NCBI RefSeq assembly: GCF_017068395.1
Contig: NZ_CP070619.1
Location: 8,432,001 to 8,496,000, forward strand
Length of the DNA stretch: 64,000 nucleotides
From: Rhodococcus pseudokoreensis
GTDB lineage: Bacteria > Actinomycetota > Actinomycetes > Mycobacteriales > Mycobacteriaceae
Direction of reading: 5' to 3'
A program made the translations under genes and the position numbers. The notes below the pieces were generated by a model that saw only the letters and a program-made list of their open reading frames with translations, did no database searches and was not told the DNA's origin. This document shows, one piece after another, positions 8,843 through 16,026 of the stretch (its first letter is position 1; each line of letters starts with the position of its first letter).

Positions 8843-10051
8843 TCACACCATCCGGCGGTTCTCGTCGGTCTGGAGGCCGAGGATGAATTCTGCGTGGCTT
8901 TCGAAGCCGGCCTCACCCATCACCCCATGCGCGGAGATGGTGTTGAGGTCGCGGAGGAGTTTGGACAGGAGACTGTCGTCGAGGATCGCGGCGGCACCGG
9001 CATGCCGGAACGCGCGGGTGACCACTTCCACCGAGGTCTTCGCGGCGAGCGAGGCGGCGGTCTGCATCTGGTCGAGCAATGGGAGCTGGACGCGGTCTCC
9101 TGCGTCGATCACGTCGTTGACCTGATGCAGGGTATCGATGCAGAGGCTGCGTGCGGCGCGGACGCGGGCGTCGAGTTCGCCGAGTTCGCGTTGAAACCAG
9201 GTGAGTTCGGTCAGGGCAGGAGGCTGATGCAGGTTGATTCGCCCGCCGCGCCGAATCCTCGGCGCGGCGCCGACAATTTCGTCCAGGGCCCGACGGGCCG
9301 CGCCGAGGACCATGCCGGGGTGCATCTGCAACACGAAGGGCACCATGCCGAGGCGGGACAGCGGGGTGTCGGTGCGGGAGCCCTCACCCATCGGGTCGTA
9401 GATCATGTCGTCGGCGACGAAGACATGGTCCGCCTGGAAGCTGCTGCTGCCGGTGCCGCGCATACCCAGTACTTGCCAGTCGTCGAGGACCTCTATCTCG
9501 CCACGCGGCAATAGCGCTGCCCGGCGTACCGGTTTGCCTGCCTCATCGGCGATGAGGAACGTCGCCGTGACGTAGTCGGCGTGGTAGAGACCACTGACGA
9601 AGTCCCACCGGCCGCTGACCACGTAGCCGCCGTCGACCCTTTGCGCGTTGCCGGGCTTGAGCGACGCCGCCTTGAGGGCGATGCCGTCGGCGAAGATCCT
9701 GCGAGCTGTGTTTTCGCTGACGACTGTGGCGAGTTCACCGGCACCTTCGAGAAGAATCGTGGCTGTCCAGGCGGTGGCGGGGTCGATGTGGCCAATCTTT
9801 TCGATTACCTCGAACGCGGTGACGGCATCGACGACGTTGCCGCCGAGATCGTCGGGAGTCATGATTCCGAGCACCCGCGACTGCCGCAGTGCTGCGATGG
9901 AGCGGTCACTGAGGCGCCGGCCCGATTCGGATTCGATTGCACCGACGGCGAGTTCGTCGCGGATGGAATCGACCGCGGCGAGGGCTGCGGCGCGCCGATC
10001 GGTGCGGGCGAGCGGCCACGAGGTCAGCGGAGCGGTGGTGGTGGAGGTCAT
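8843..10051 (-). CDS. Acyl-CoA dehydrogenase-like flavin monooxygenase
   Basis: A 402-residue protein with the fold of acyl-CoA dehydrogenases but of the DszC/HsaA/HpaB-like type that uses reduced flavin and oxygen to hydroxylate small molecules. Supporting features are LGIMTPDDLGG and TAFEVIEKIGHIDPATAW near the N-terminus, GRWDFVSGLYHADY in the middle, LGMRGTGSSSFQADHVFV, and the late RAFRHAGAAAILDDSLLSKLLRDL. The start at ATG 10051 has AAGGAA upstream. The flavin reductase gene just upstream (26 bp gap) would supply reduced flavin, making a two-component monooxygenase. It is the last gene of the operon. The substrate is unknown. Confidence 0.88.
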   Translation of the reverse strand: MTSTTTAPLTSWPLARTDRRAAALAAVDSIRDELAVGAIESESGRRLSDRSIAALRQSRVLGIMTPDDLGGNVVDAVTAFEVIEKIGHIDPATAWTATILLEGAGELATVVSENTARRIFADGIALKAASLKPGNAQRVDGGYVVSGRWDFVSGLYHADYVTATFLIADEAGKPVRRAALLPRGEIEVLDDWQVLGMRGTGSSSFQADHVFVADDMIYDPMGEGSRTDTPLSRLGMVPFVLQMHPGMVLGAARRALDEIVGAAPRIRRGGRINLHQPPALTELTWFQRELGELDARVRAARSLCIDTLHQVNDVIDAGDRVQLPLLDQMQTAASLAAKTSVEVVTRAFRHAGAAAILDDSLLSKLLRDLNTISAHGVMGEAGFESHAEFILGLQTDENRRMV

Positions 10052-10077
10052 CGGTCGGTTCCTTTGCGGTGGGGGTG

Positions 10078-10605
10078 TCACGGACGGGCCGAGGCGGGCA
10101 GCGGAGTATGGATCCCGAATCGGCGTTTGCTGTAGGAGAGGGTGTGGGCGGGCCGGGTTTCGACCGTTCTGACCTGCCCGAGAATGATGACGTGGTCGCC
10201 GCCGCCGACGGTCCGGGCGACATCGCATCCGAGCCAGCCGGGGGCGTCGCTCAAGCGGGGGAGCCCACTGTCGATTCGCCAGGGCGCCTCGGCGAACCGA
10301 TCGATGCCGCCGGTCGCAAAGATGCGCGCGAGTTCCTCGTCGTGCTCGCCGAGGATGTTCACGCCCAGCCGGCCGGTTGCGGTGACGGCAGTCAGCACCC
10401 GCGAGCGGCGGTCGAGGGCGACGGTGATCATGGGTGGGGTCAGAGACAGCGAGCCGAAGGCGCTGACAGTGGCGCCCACGGGCATGCCGTCATTCATGGC
10501 CGTGATCACCGTGACCGGGGCGCACAGGGATGCCATCGCGTCTTTGAATTCTTCGGCGATCGAGGTGGTGCCGGTCCGGTCGGGGGTGTCTGTGCTGATC
10601 GACAT
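10078..10605 (-). CDS. Flavin reductase family protein (FMN/FAD:NAD(P)H)
   Basis: A 175-residue flavin reductase of the FlaRed/HpaC type. The N-terminal FKDAMASLCAPVTVITAMND and the following GATVSAFGSLSLTPPMITVA match the family's flavin-binding beta-barrel. HVIILGQVRTVE near the end is also typical. The ATG at 10605 follows GAGGG; the open frame upstream of it lacks homology. It supplies reduced flavin to the monooxygenase encoded next. Confidence 0.9.
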   Translation of the reverse strand: MSISTDTPDRTGTTSIAEEFKDAMASLCAPVTVITAMNDGMPVGATVSAFGSLSLTPPMITVALDRRSRVLTAVTATGRLGVNILGEHDEELARIFATGGIDRFAEAPWRIDSGLPRLSDAPGWLGCDVARTVGGGDHVIILGQVRTVETRPAHTLSYSKRRFGIHTPLPASARP

Positions 10606-10697
10606 TCGTGCCCTCACTTCAGGTCGGTGGTGGGAGGTGTTCTTGCTCGATACTGCTCGGGTCGGCACCGTCGGCTCATCCCCGAAACTCGGGATCT

Positions 10698-11513
10698 TCA
10701 GCGCCGGATCAATCCGAGGACGTGTGCACGTAGCTCGGCGAAGGCCGGCTCGAGTTTGGTGCGCAGTTGATTCCGGGGGCCGGGAAGGGGGACCGGGATG
10801 ATCTCGGTGACCGACGTCGGAGCGCCGGAGAGGACGATGACGCGGTCGGCCAGGTACACCGCCTCGTCGATGTCATGGGTGACGAGAACGACGGTCATCC
10901 CCAGTTCCTCACGCAGCCTGAGCATCAGGTCCTCGAGATCTGCCCGGGTCTGCGCGTCGACCGATGCAAAAGGCTCGTCCATGAGCAGCACTTCGGGCCG
11001 GCACGCGACTGCGCGGGCGATGGCGGCGCGTTGCTGCATCCCGCCCGACATCTGCCAGGGATAGAGGTTCGTCGCGTGTGCAAGGCCCACCGCCAGCAGC
11101 GCCTGTTCGGCGATGCGTTGGCGTTCTGTCCGTTTCATGCCCGATCGACGGAGTGGGAGCATGACATTGCCCACCACACTCATCCAGGGGAGCAGCGACC
11201 GCGAGTAGTCCTGGAAGACGAGGGCTAGGCCTTTCGGGGGCGCGGTGACGTTCGCACCCTCGAGTACGACCTCTCCGGTGTCCGGTGAGAGCAGACCCGC
11301 CAGGCACCGCAACAGGGTGGTCTTGCCTGCCCCCGAAGGGCCGACCACGGTGACGAATTCCCCTTGATGAACCGCGAAAGTGACGTCGGCCAGGATGTGC
11401 CGGGAGGCAGTCCCGCGCCCGTAGGACTTTGCCACGGCCCGCACATCCAGAGTGAGACGATCGTGCACGTCCGGGTCGGTGTGTGCCACCGGCGTGGTGG
11501 TGGATGTGGTCAT
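10698..11513 (-). CDS. ABC transporter ATP-binding protein (NitT/TauT/SsuB type)
   Basis: A 271-residue importer ATPase. Walker A (GPSGAGKTT, about residues 58-66), the Q-loop at VFQDYSRSLLPW, the signature MSGGMQQR, Walker B VLLMDEP and the switch histidine in VLVTHDIDEA are all present. SD AAGGAGG lies 9 nt before ATG 11513, and the start overlaps the stop of the permease gene by four bases (ATGA). It powers the importer made of the two permeases and the binding protein upstream in the operon. Confidence 0.95.
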   Translation of the reverse strand: MTTSTTTPVAHTDPDVHDRLTLDVRAVAKSYGRGTASRHILADVTFAVHQGEFVTVVGPSGAGKTTLLRCLAGLLSPDTGEVVLEGANVTAPPKGLALVFQDYSRSLLPWMSVVGNVMLPLRRSGMKRTERQRIAEQALLAVGLAHATNLYPWQMSGGMQQRAAIARAVACRPEVLLMDEPFASVDAQTRADLEDLMLRLREELGMTVVLVTHDIDEAVYLADRVIVLSGAPTSVTEIIPVPLPGPRNQLRTKLEPAFAELRAHVLGLIRR

Positions 11514-12298
11514 GATGCAGAACCTCCTTGCCCAGCTTTCCTGAGCCCGTAGTACCAGCGGAGTAGATACCGTTCGATGCCGCGGAACACGACGTTGCTC
11601 GTGTAACCGAGAATTCCCAGCAGTAGCAATGCCGACCACATCTCCGGAATCGCGAAGGTGCGTTCGGCCTGCAGTTGCACGTATCCGATTCCGTGCGTGG
11701 ACGCGACGTATTCGCTGGCGATGATCAACACCACGCCGAGCGCGACGCTGATCCGCGCCCCGGCCAGAATCTGGGGGCTCGCCCCCGGCAGGACAACCCG
11801 TAGCAACCGATGATGGAACGGAATGTGATAGCTGCGCATCATGTCTCGTACCAGCGGGTCAAGGGAGCGGACACCGTCGATCGTGCCGAGCAGGATCGGC
11901 CAGATCGTCCCGTAGGCGATGACGGCAATCTTCATCTCGTCCCCGACCCCCATCAGCACGAGGCCAATGGGAACGAGCACGATTCCGGGTACCGAGCGCA
12001 TGAACTCGAACACCGGGAGAGCGGCATCGTAGAGACTCTCGCGCAGCGCCAGCACCAACCCGGCGCCGATTCCGATCACGGTCGCAATCACCAGACCGAA
12101 GAGGAAGTTCCGCACGCTGGGGACGGCATCCGATCCGATCCGGTCGAACAACCACATCTGCTTGTAGGTGTGCGCCACCTGCTGCAGTGGGGGGAAATAG
12201 AACCTCTCGCTGCGTGTTGTCGCCACCCACGCTCCGGCGACGGCCACGAGGGGCAGCCACAGTTCGACGGCCGCCGCTCGTGCTGTTCTCCTTATCAT
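11510..12298 (-). CDS. ABC transporter permease (second subunit)
   Basis: A 262-residue inner-membrane permease of the NitT/TauT family with about six membrane segments. The cytoplasmic EAA-like loop reads RVVLPGASPQILAGARISVA, the coupling site for the ATPase. The start at 12298 overlaps the previous permease by ATGA. A longer open frame runs upstream to 13198 but that part is only the other permease read out of frame. Confidence 0.93.
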   Translation of the reverse strand: MIRRTARAAAVELWLPLVAVAGAWVATTRSERFYFPPLQQVAHTYKQMWLFDRIGSDAVPSVRNFLFGLVIATVIGIGAGLVLALRESLYDAALPVFEFMRSVPGIVLVPIGLVLMGVGDEMKIAVIAYGTIWPILLGTIDGVRSLDPLVRDMMRSYHIPFHHRLLRVVLPGASPQILAGARISVALGVVLIIASEYVASTHGIGYVQLQAERTFAIPEMWSALLLLGILGYTSNVVFRGIERYLLRWYYGLRKAGQGGSAS

Positions 12299-13122
12299 TT
12301 CACTGTCTCTCTGTTGGCGGGCGACCACGGAATCACCCGGCGTTCGAGGTGGAGGAAGACCACGTTGAGGGCGACACCGAGCAGTCCCGCGACGATCAGC
12401 CAGGCGAACATCACGTCCACACCGCCGGCCTGCTGCGCTATACCCAGCGACTTGCCCAGTCCTGGAGCCGAGCCGAGGTACTCGGCCGCCGTAGTCAGCA
12501 TCAGCGCGATGGCGGCCGATGTGCGTAATCCGGTGACCACGAAGGGGAGCGCGGACGGCAGGACCAGTCGCGTCATGCGATCGAGCCGCGAGAGTCGTAA
12601 CGATCGCACGGTGTCGGCGGCGACAGGGTCGACGTGATGCACACCGTCGACGGTGGACGTCAGCAGCGGCCAGCACGCCCCGAACACGACCAGGAGTACT
12701 TTCATCTCCATCGTCGAGCCCAGGATCAGCAGCAGAACAGGGGTGAGCGCGACTGCGGGAATGGTACGCAGGAAGTCGATCATCAGGCGTGTGCTGCGAG
12801 TGAGGAAGTCGGATGTTCCGATCAGTAGTCCGACGGGGACGGCGAGGACGACGCACAGGGCAAGGCCCACAACCCAGCCCACTGCGGTCTGGCCCAGCGT
12901 CATCCAGAATTCCGGTGTGGTCGTCATCGAAGCGAGAGCCGACACCGATTGTGCAGCGGTGGGTATCGAACTCGACGGCAACAGTCCGGATTGCACCGCC
13001 AGTTGCCAGCCTGCCAGTGCTGCGACGACAACTGCCACCCGCGCGGCCCGGCGTCGCTGGGGGAGAGGAAACCGGGGTGAGGTCACTGCCGGGGGCCGAG
13101 GGGTGCGCGTGAGCGTGGTCAT
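12295..13122 (-). CDS. ABC transporter permease (first subunit)
   Basis: A 275-residue permease, about six membrane segments, first at residues 27-45. The EAA loop is RLVLPSALPFVVTGLRTSAA. It is paralogous to the following permease, so the channel is a heterodimer. It starts 6 bp after the binding protein gene ends. Confidence 0.93.
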   Translation of the reverse strand: MTTLTRTPRPPAVTSPRFPLPQRRRAARVAVVVAALAGWQLAVQSGLLPSSSIPTAAQSVSALASMTTTPEFWMTLGQTAVGWVVGLALCVVLAVPVGLLIGTSDFLTRSTRLMIDFLRTIPAVALTPVLLLILGSTMEMKVLLVVFGACWPLLTSTVDGVHHVDPVAADTVRSLRLSRLDRMTRLVLPSALPFVVTGLRTSAAIALMLTTAAEYLGSAPGLGKSLGIAQQAGGVDVMFAWLIVAGLLGVALNVVFLHLERRVIPWSPANRETVK

Positions 13123-13128
13123 GATCGA

Positions 13129-14091
13129 TCAGCTCATCAACTCGTCGACATCGACGTCCCCGGAAACGAACTGGTACTGCTCCATCAGCCCGGTCCACAG
13201 TGACAGCGCCGCACGGGGGTTGCCGGCGTCGAAGACAGGGAGCCGCATTGCCGGAATCAGTTCTGCGGGAACCGGGCTGATCGCCGGTAGCACCGCCCGC
13301 ACCTCGTCCGGGTGCGCGGCGGCGTATTCGATGCCCCGGTTCAGCGCCCGGACGAAACCCTGCACTGCCTCCGGATTCTCCTGTTCGAACTTCGCAGAGG
13401 TTGCCACGGTCAGCTGCATGCCACCCGGTACCGCCTCCGCGCCCGGCGACATCAAGCGGGTGGCACCCTGGGCGAGCGCGGCGGTATCGAACGGTGAGAT
13501 CGTGCTGATCGCGTCGACATGGCCTTTCGCGAGGGCGTCGGTCATGTCCGACAGCGGCAATTCCAGGAATTTCACCTGGTTGCTGTCCGCCCCCGCCTTG
13601 TCGAGTGCGGCACGGAGAGACAGTTCGCCGCTGCCTTTCAGGGCCCCGACCGCGACGGTTCTGCCCGTCAGGTCCGCGGGTGTCGTGACGGAACTGTTCT
13701 TCGCGACGAGTACGACTCCGGTGTCCTCCGCGGGGAGATCGGTGCTCTTGGTGACACCCCCGACGATCCGCAGCGGTAGCCCCTTGTCGAACGCCTGGAT
13801 GACGATCGCCGTCTCACCGAGAGCGAACTGGTCGGAGCCGTTGACCAGATTCGTGATCATGGCACCGGCATTGGTGAAGTCTGCGGTCGCGTTGATTCCT
13901 TCCTCGCGGAAGAATCCCTTGTCCACCGCAAACTTGAAGGGAACGGAGTCGACGATGGGCAGTTGACCCACCGTGACGTCGAGCAGTCCGTCGGTTCGGG
14001 ACTCCGTGTTCGAGGAACTACAACTCGCCGTCGACACTAGGGCGAGTGTGACCATGCCGGCGATGACGGCGTGTCGGGGCAGTATGTGCAT
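13129..14091 (-). CDS. ABC transporter substrate-binding lipoprotein (NMT1/SsuA-like)
   Basis: A 320-residue extracytoplasmic binding protein. ATG 14091 is followed by a signal peptide ending in a lipobox-like STASC, so cysteine ~24 would be lipid-anchored. The mature part starts VTVGQLPIVDSVPFKFAVDK and has FREEGINATADFT, typical for NMT1/THI5-like and aliphatic sulfonate/nitrate binding proteins. ALKGSGELSLRAALDKAG and DAISTISPFDTAAL are ligand-cleft regions. This family binds small organic acids, sulfonates or pyrimidine-like compounds; the ligand here is unknown. Confidence 0.92.
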   Translation of the reverse strand: MHILPRHAVIAGMVTLALVSTASCSSSNTESRTDGLLDVTVGQLPIVDSVPFKFAVDKGFFREEGINATADFTNAGAMITNLVNGSDQFALGETAIVIQAFDKGLPLRIVGGVTKSTDLPAEDTGVVLVAKNSSVTTPADLTGRTVAVGALKGSGELSLRAALDKAGADSNQVKFLELPLSDMTDALAKGHVDAISTISPFDTAALAQGATRLMSPGAEAVPGGMQLTVATSAKFEQENPEAVQGFVRALNRGIEYAAAHPDEVRAVLPAISPVPAELIPAMRLPVFDAGNPRAALSLWTGLMEQYQFVSGDVDVDELMS

Positions 14092-14246
14092 CGGTCGTTT
14101 CCTTCTCCGAGAATGAGGTCGGGGATCTGAAGGGACTCGCGGTTCCCGCGATCCGTCGAGACTGGCGGTGTGGCGAAAGTCTCGTTGCAAGAAGCCTGGC
14201 GGGTTCGAGTTGCACCCGCAATGACGAGAACTCGGCATGTGTCAGG
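14092..14246 (-). other. Intra-operon gap with two short hairpins
   Basis: A 155-bp gap between the hydrolase and the binding protein. It contains TCGCGG-ttc-CCGCGA (about 14144-14158) and GCGGGT-N9-ACCCGC further left of the hydrolase stop. These could attenuate transcription or stabilise the mRNA ends; neither is followed by a T run. Confidence 0.35.
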
Positions 14247-14951
14247 TCAGTCCAGCCACCGCTGCAGATGCAGCAGGGTGCGCTCGAACGCGAGATCAGT
14301 GGCTGCGGAATCGAACGTGTCGCGTTCGAACGTGGCGAATGCGTGATCGGCACCGGGGTACCGGTAGAACTCCACCTCCGGGTTCTCGGCGAACGCCTCC
14401 GTGATGGCGGTTCGTGCCTCGGGCGGGCAATAGTGGTCATTTTCGGCGAAGTGGAACTGGACGGGGACATCGATCTGTTCGGCGAGGTCGAGGCGGTCCT
14501 GCACTCCGACGCCGTAGTAGCTCACCGCCGTATCGACGTCGGTGTTCGCGGCGGCCAGGATCGCCAGACCGCCGCCGAGGCAATAGCCGAGCGCGCCGAC
14601 CCGTCCATTGCCCCACTCGCTTCGGCGTAGCCACTGGATTGCTGCGGAGATGTCAAGGACGGCGGTGGACAGGTCCAGGTTGTCCCGCAATTCGATCGCG
14701 TGCGTGAAGTTCTCCCCGGCGTAGTCGAGTTCGACATCAGCCTCTTGCCGGGCGAACAAGTCGGGGACGAGTGCCTGAAACCCCTGCGCCGCAAAGATCT
14801 CAGCCATGGTCCGCATGTAACGGTTGATACCGAAGATCTCGTGCAGGAGAACGATTCCACCGCGACCGGGACGTGTGTCGGGGCCCGCGGAGTAGGCCGG
14901 GAACGTGTGGCCGTCCCCGGCAGCGAGGCGAACCGTCGAGGTAAGGATCAT
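14247..14951 (-). CDS. Dienelactone hydrolase family protein
   Basis: A 234-residue alpha/beta hydrolase. The catalytic triad is visible: C124 in GYCLGGG, D172 in ENDHYCPP and H203 in GADHAF, plus E38 in LLHEIFGIN, which in this family holds the nucleophile in its resting state. The enzymes open lactone rings such as dienelactone in aromatic degradation. The start overlaps the deaminase stop by ATGA, so translation is coupled. In context it probably hydrolyses a ring-opened or lactone intermediate of the compound imported by the adjacent transporter. Confidence 0.93.
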   Translation of the reverse strand: MILTSTVRLAAGDGHTFPAYSAGPDTRPGRGGIVLLHEIFGINRYMRTMAEIFAAQGFQALVPDLFARQEADVELDYAGENFTHAIELRDNLDLSTAVLDISAAIQWLRRSEWGNGRVGALGYCLGGGLAILAAANTDVDTAVSYYGVGVQDRLDLAEQIDVPVQFHFAENDHYCPPEARTAITEAFAENPEVEFYRYPGADHAFATFERDTFDSAATDLAFERTLLHLQRWLD

Positions 14952-15458
14952 CGTGACTGCCCCTTCCAGTAGTCGATGTGAGGTTCGAGGGCGGCCGGTC
15001 CCATCGGCTGATGCCGGATCTCGGGACGGCCGTCACCACCTGCGAGGGCCTCCGCCATGGGGGTTGGGACCATGCGGACTCGGTCCGATGCCCCCGGCAG
15101 CGACGCCAGATCTTTGGCGGCGAGCGCGTACACCACGCGTCCTATGCCGCTCAGATAGATCGCACCGGCGCACATCAGGCACGGCTCCGTGCTGGTGTAC
15201 AGGGTGGTCGAGGCAAGTGCCGTAGCCCCACCTGGACGCCGATGCCGCGCGCACGACGTTGGTCTCGGCGTGCGCGGTGACGTCGCGTTCGGTGACGGCG
15301 GTGTTGGTGGCCGTCAGCAGAACGACCCCTGCGGCGTCGACGAGAAGGGAGCCGAATGGCCGGTTGCCGTCGGCACGCGCCGCTCGCGCCAGATCCAACG
15401 CGTGCAGCAAGTGCGTTCGATCGGTGGCCTCGCCGACCGTGCTGCCGGACGGATTCAC
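14948..15458 (-). pseudogene. Cytidine/guanine deaminase-like protein, frameshifted
   Basis: A CDA/CMP-dCMP deaminase-fold protein in two frames. The first part, from GTG 15458, has DGNRPFGSLLVD and the zinc-ligand motif HAETN. The second part has TLYTSTEPCLMCAGAIYLSG, with the other two zinc cysteines. The frames join at a run of four C (15226-15229, GGGG on the coding strand): deleting one G gives SRWATALASTTLYTSTEPC and an intact protein of about 169 residues. It is therefore either a homopolymer sequencing error, phase variation or a true mutation. Starts and stops overlap both neighbours by 4 bp, showing it belongs to the operon. It would remove an amino group from a heterocycle. Confidence 0.75.
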
Positions 15459-15886
15459 AGCGACCTCGTGAAGATCGGAACCGAGCGCCCCTCACGAAAA
15501 CGCCACACATCGTCGGCGCCCCGAGCGTAGATGTCCCGGTATTCCGCCAACGACTGTGCGATGGGTTCACCAGCGTCGAGTCCGTCGTGCATGTACAAGG
15601 TGACGAGCACTGTGCCCTCGATCGACGAGGAGGAGAGGCGGACGAGGCGTTGGTTGCTGAGCACGCTTCGGGACGTGCGAACCATTGCTGTGCGTCCGTC
15701 GGCGAACGCCTGCAGTGCGGCAGCGCCGGCTGTGACCGCCTGACCGGTGACGAACTTTCCGTCTGCCTCGAACAATTCCGCGAAACCGGCCGGCTCCGCA
15801 TGGTCGAGTTTCCAGGTGAATTCGACGACGAGGTCGTGAATCGCCGATCGCGTGGGGGTGTCGATGTCTCCTCGGATTGCGTGCAC
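15455..15886 (-). CDS. SnoaL/NTF2-like protein
   Basis: About 143 residues of a nuclear-transport-factor-2-like fold, with IHDLVVEFTWKLDHAEPAGF, the LFEADGKFVTGQ strand, VTLYMHDGL and the end DVWRFREGRSVPIF. Such domains act as small-molecule isomerases, hydroxylase partners or binders. GTG 15886 is chosen because GGAG lies 7 nt upstream; the frame is open back to 16009 without homology. The stop overlaps the deaminase start by GTGA. Confidence 0.75.
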   Translation of the reverse strand: MHAIRGDIDTPTRSAIHDLVVEFTWKLDHAEPAGFAELFEADGKFVTGQAVTAGAAALQAFADGRTAMVRTSRSVLSNQRLVRLSSSSIEGTVLVTLYMHDGLDAGEPIAQSLAEYRDIYARGADDVWRFREGRSVPIFTRSL

Positions 15887-16026
15887 CAGTCGCTCCTGTG
15901 GTCGAAGTTGTCGTATCGCCCGTAAGCCTTCTCCGACAACACCGATCGGCGCATCACAGGTTCTCGTCAACTCCGGCCCTGAGGCGCAACCCGTGGGCGC
16001 CGAACGCAATCGAGTCGTGGCGGGTG

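Noticed and set aside
11510..13198. One 562-residue protein spanning both permeases
   Set aside because: Only the C-terminal 262 residues are a permease; the upstream part is the first permease read out of frame. A 4-bp ATGA overlap shows two genes.
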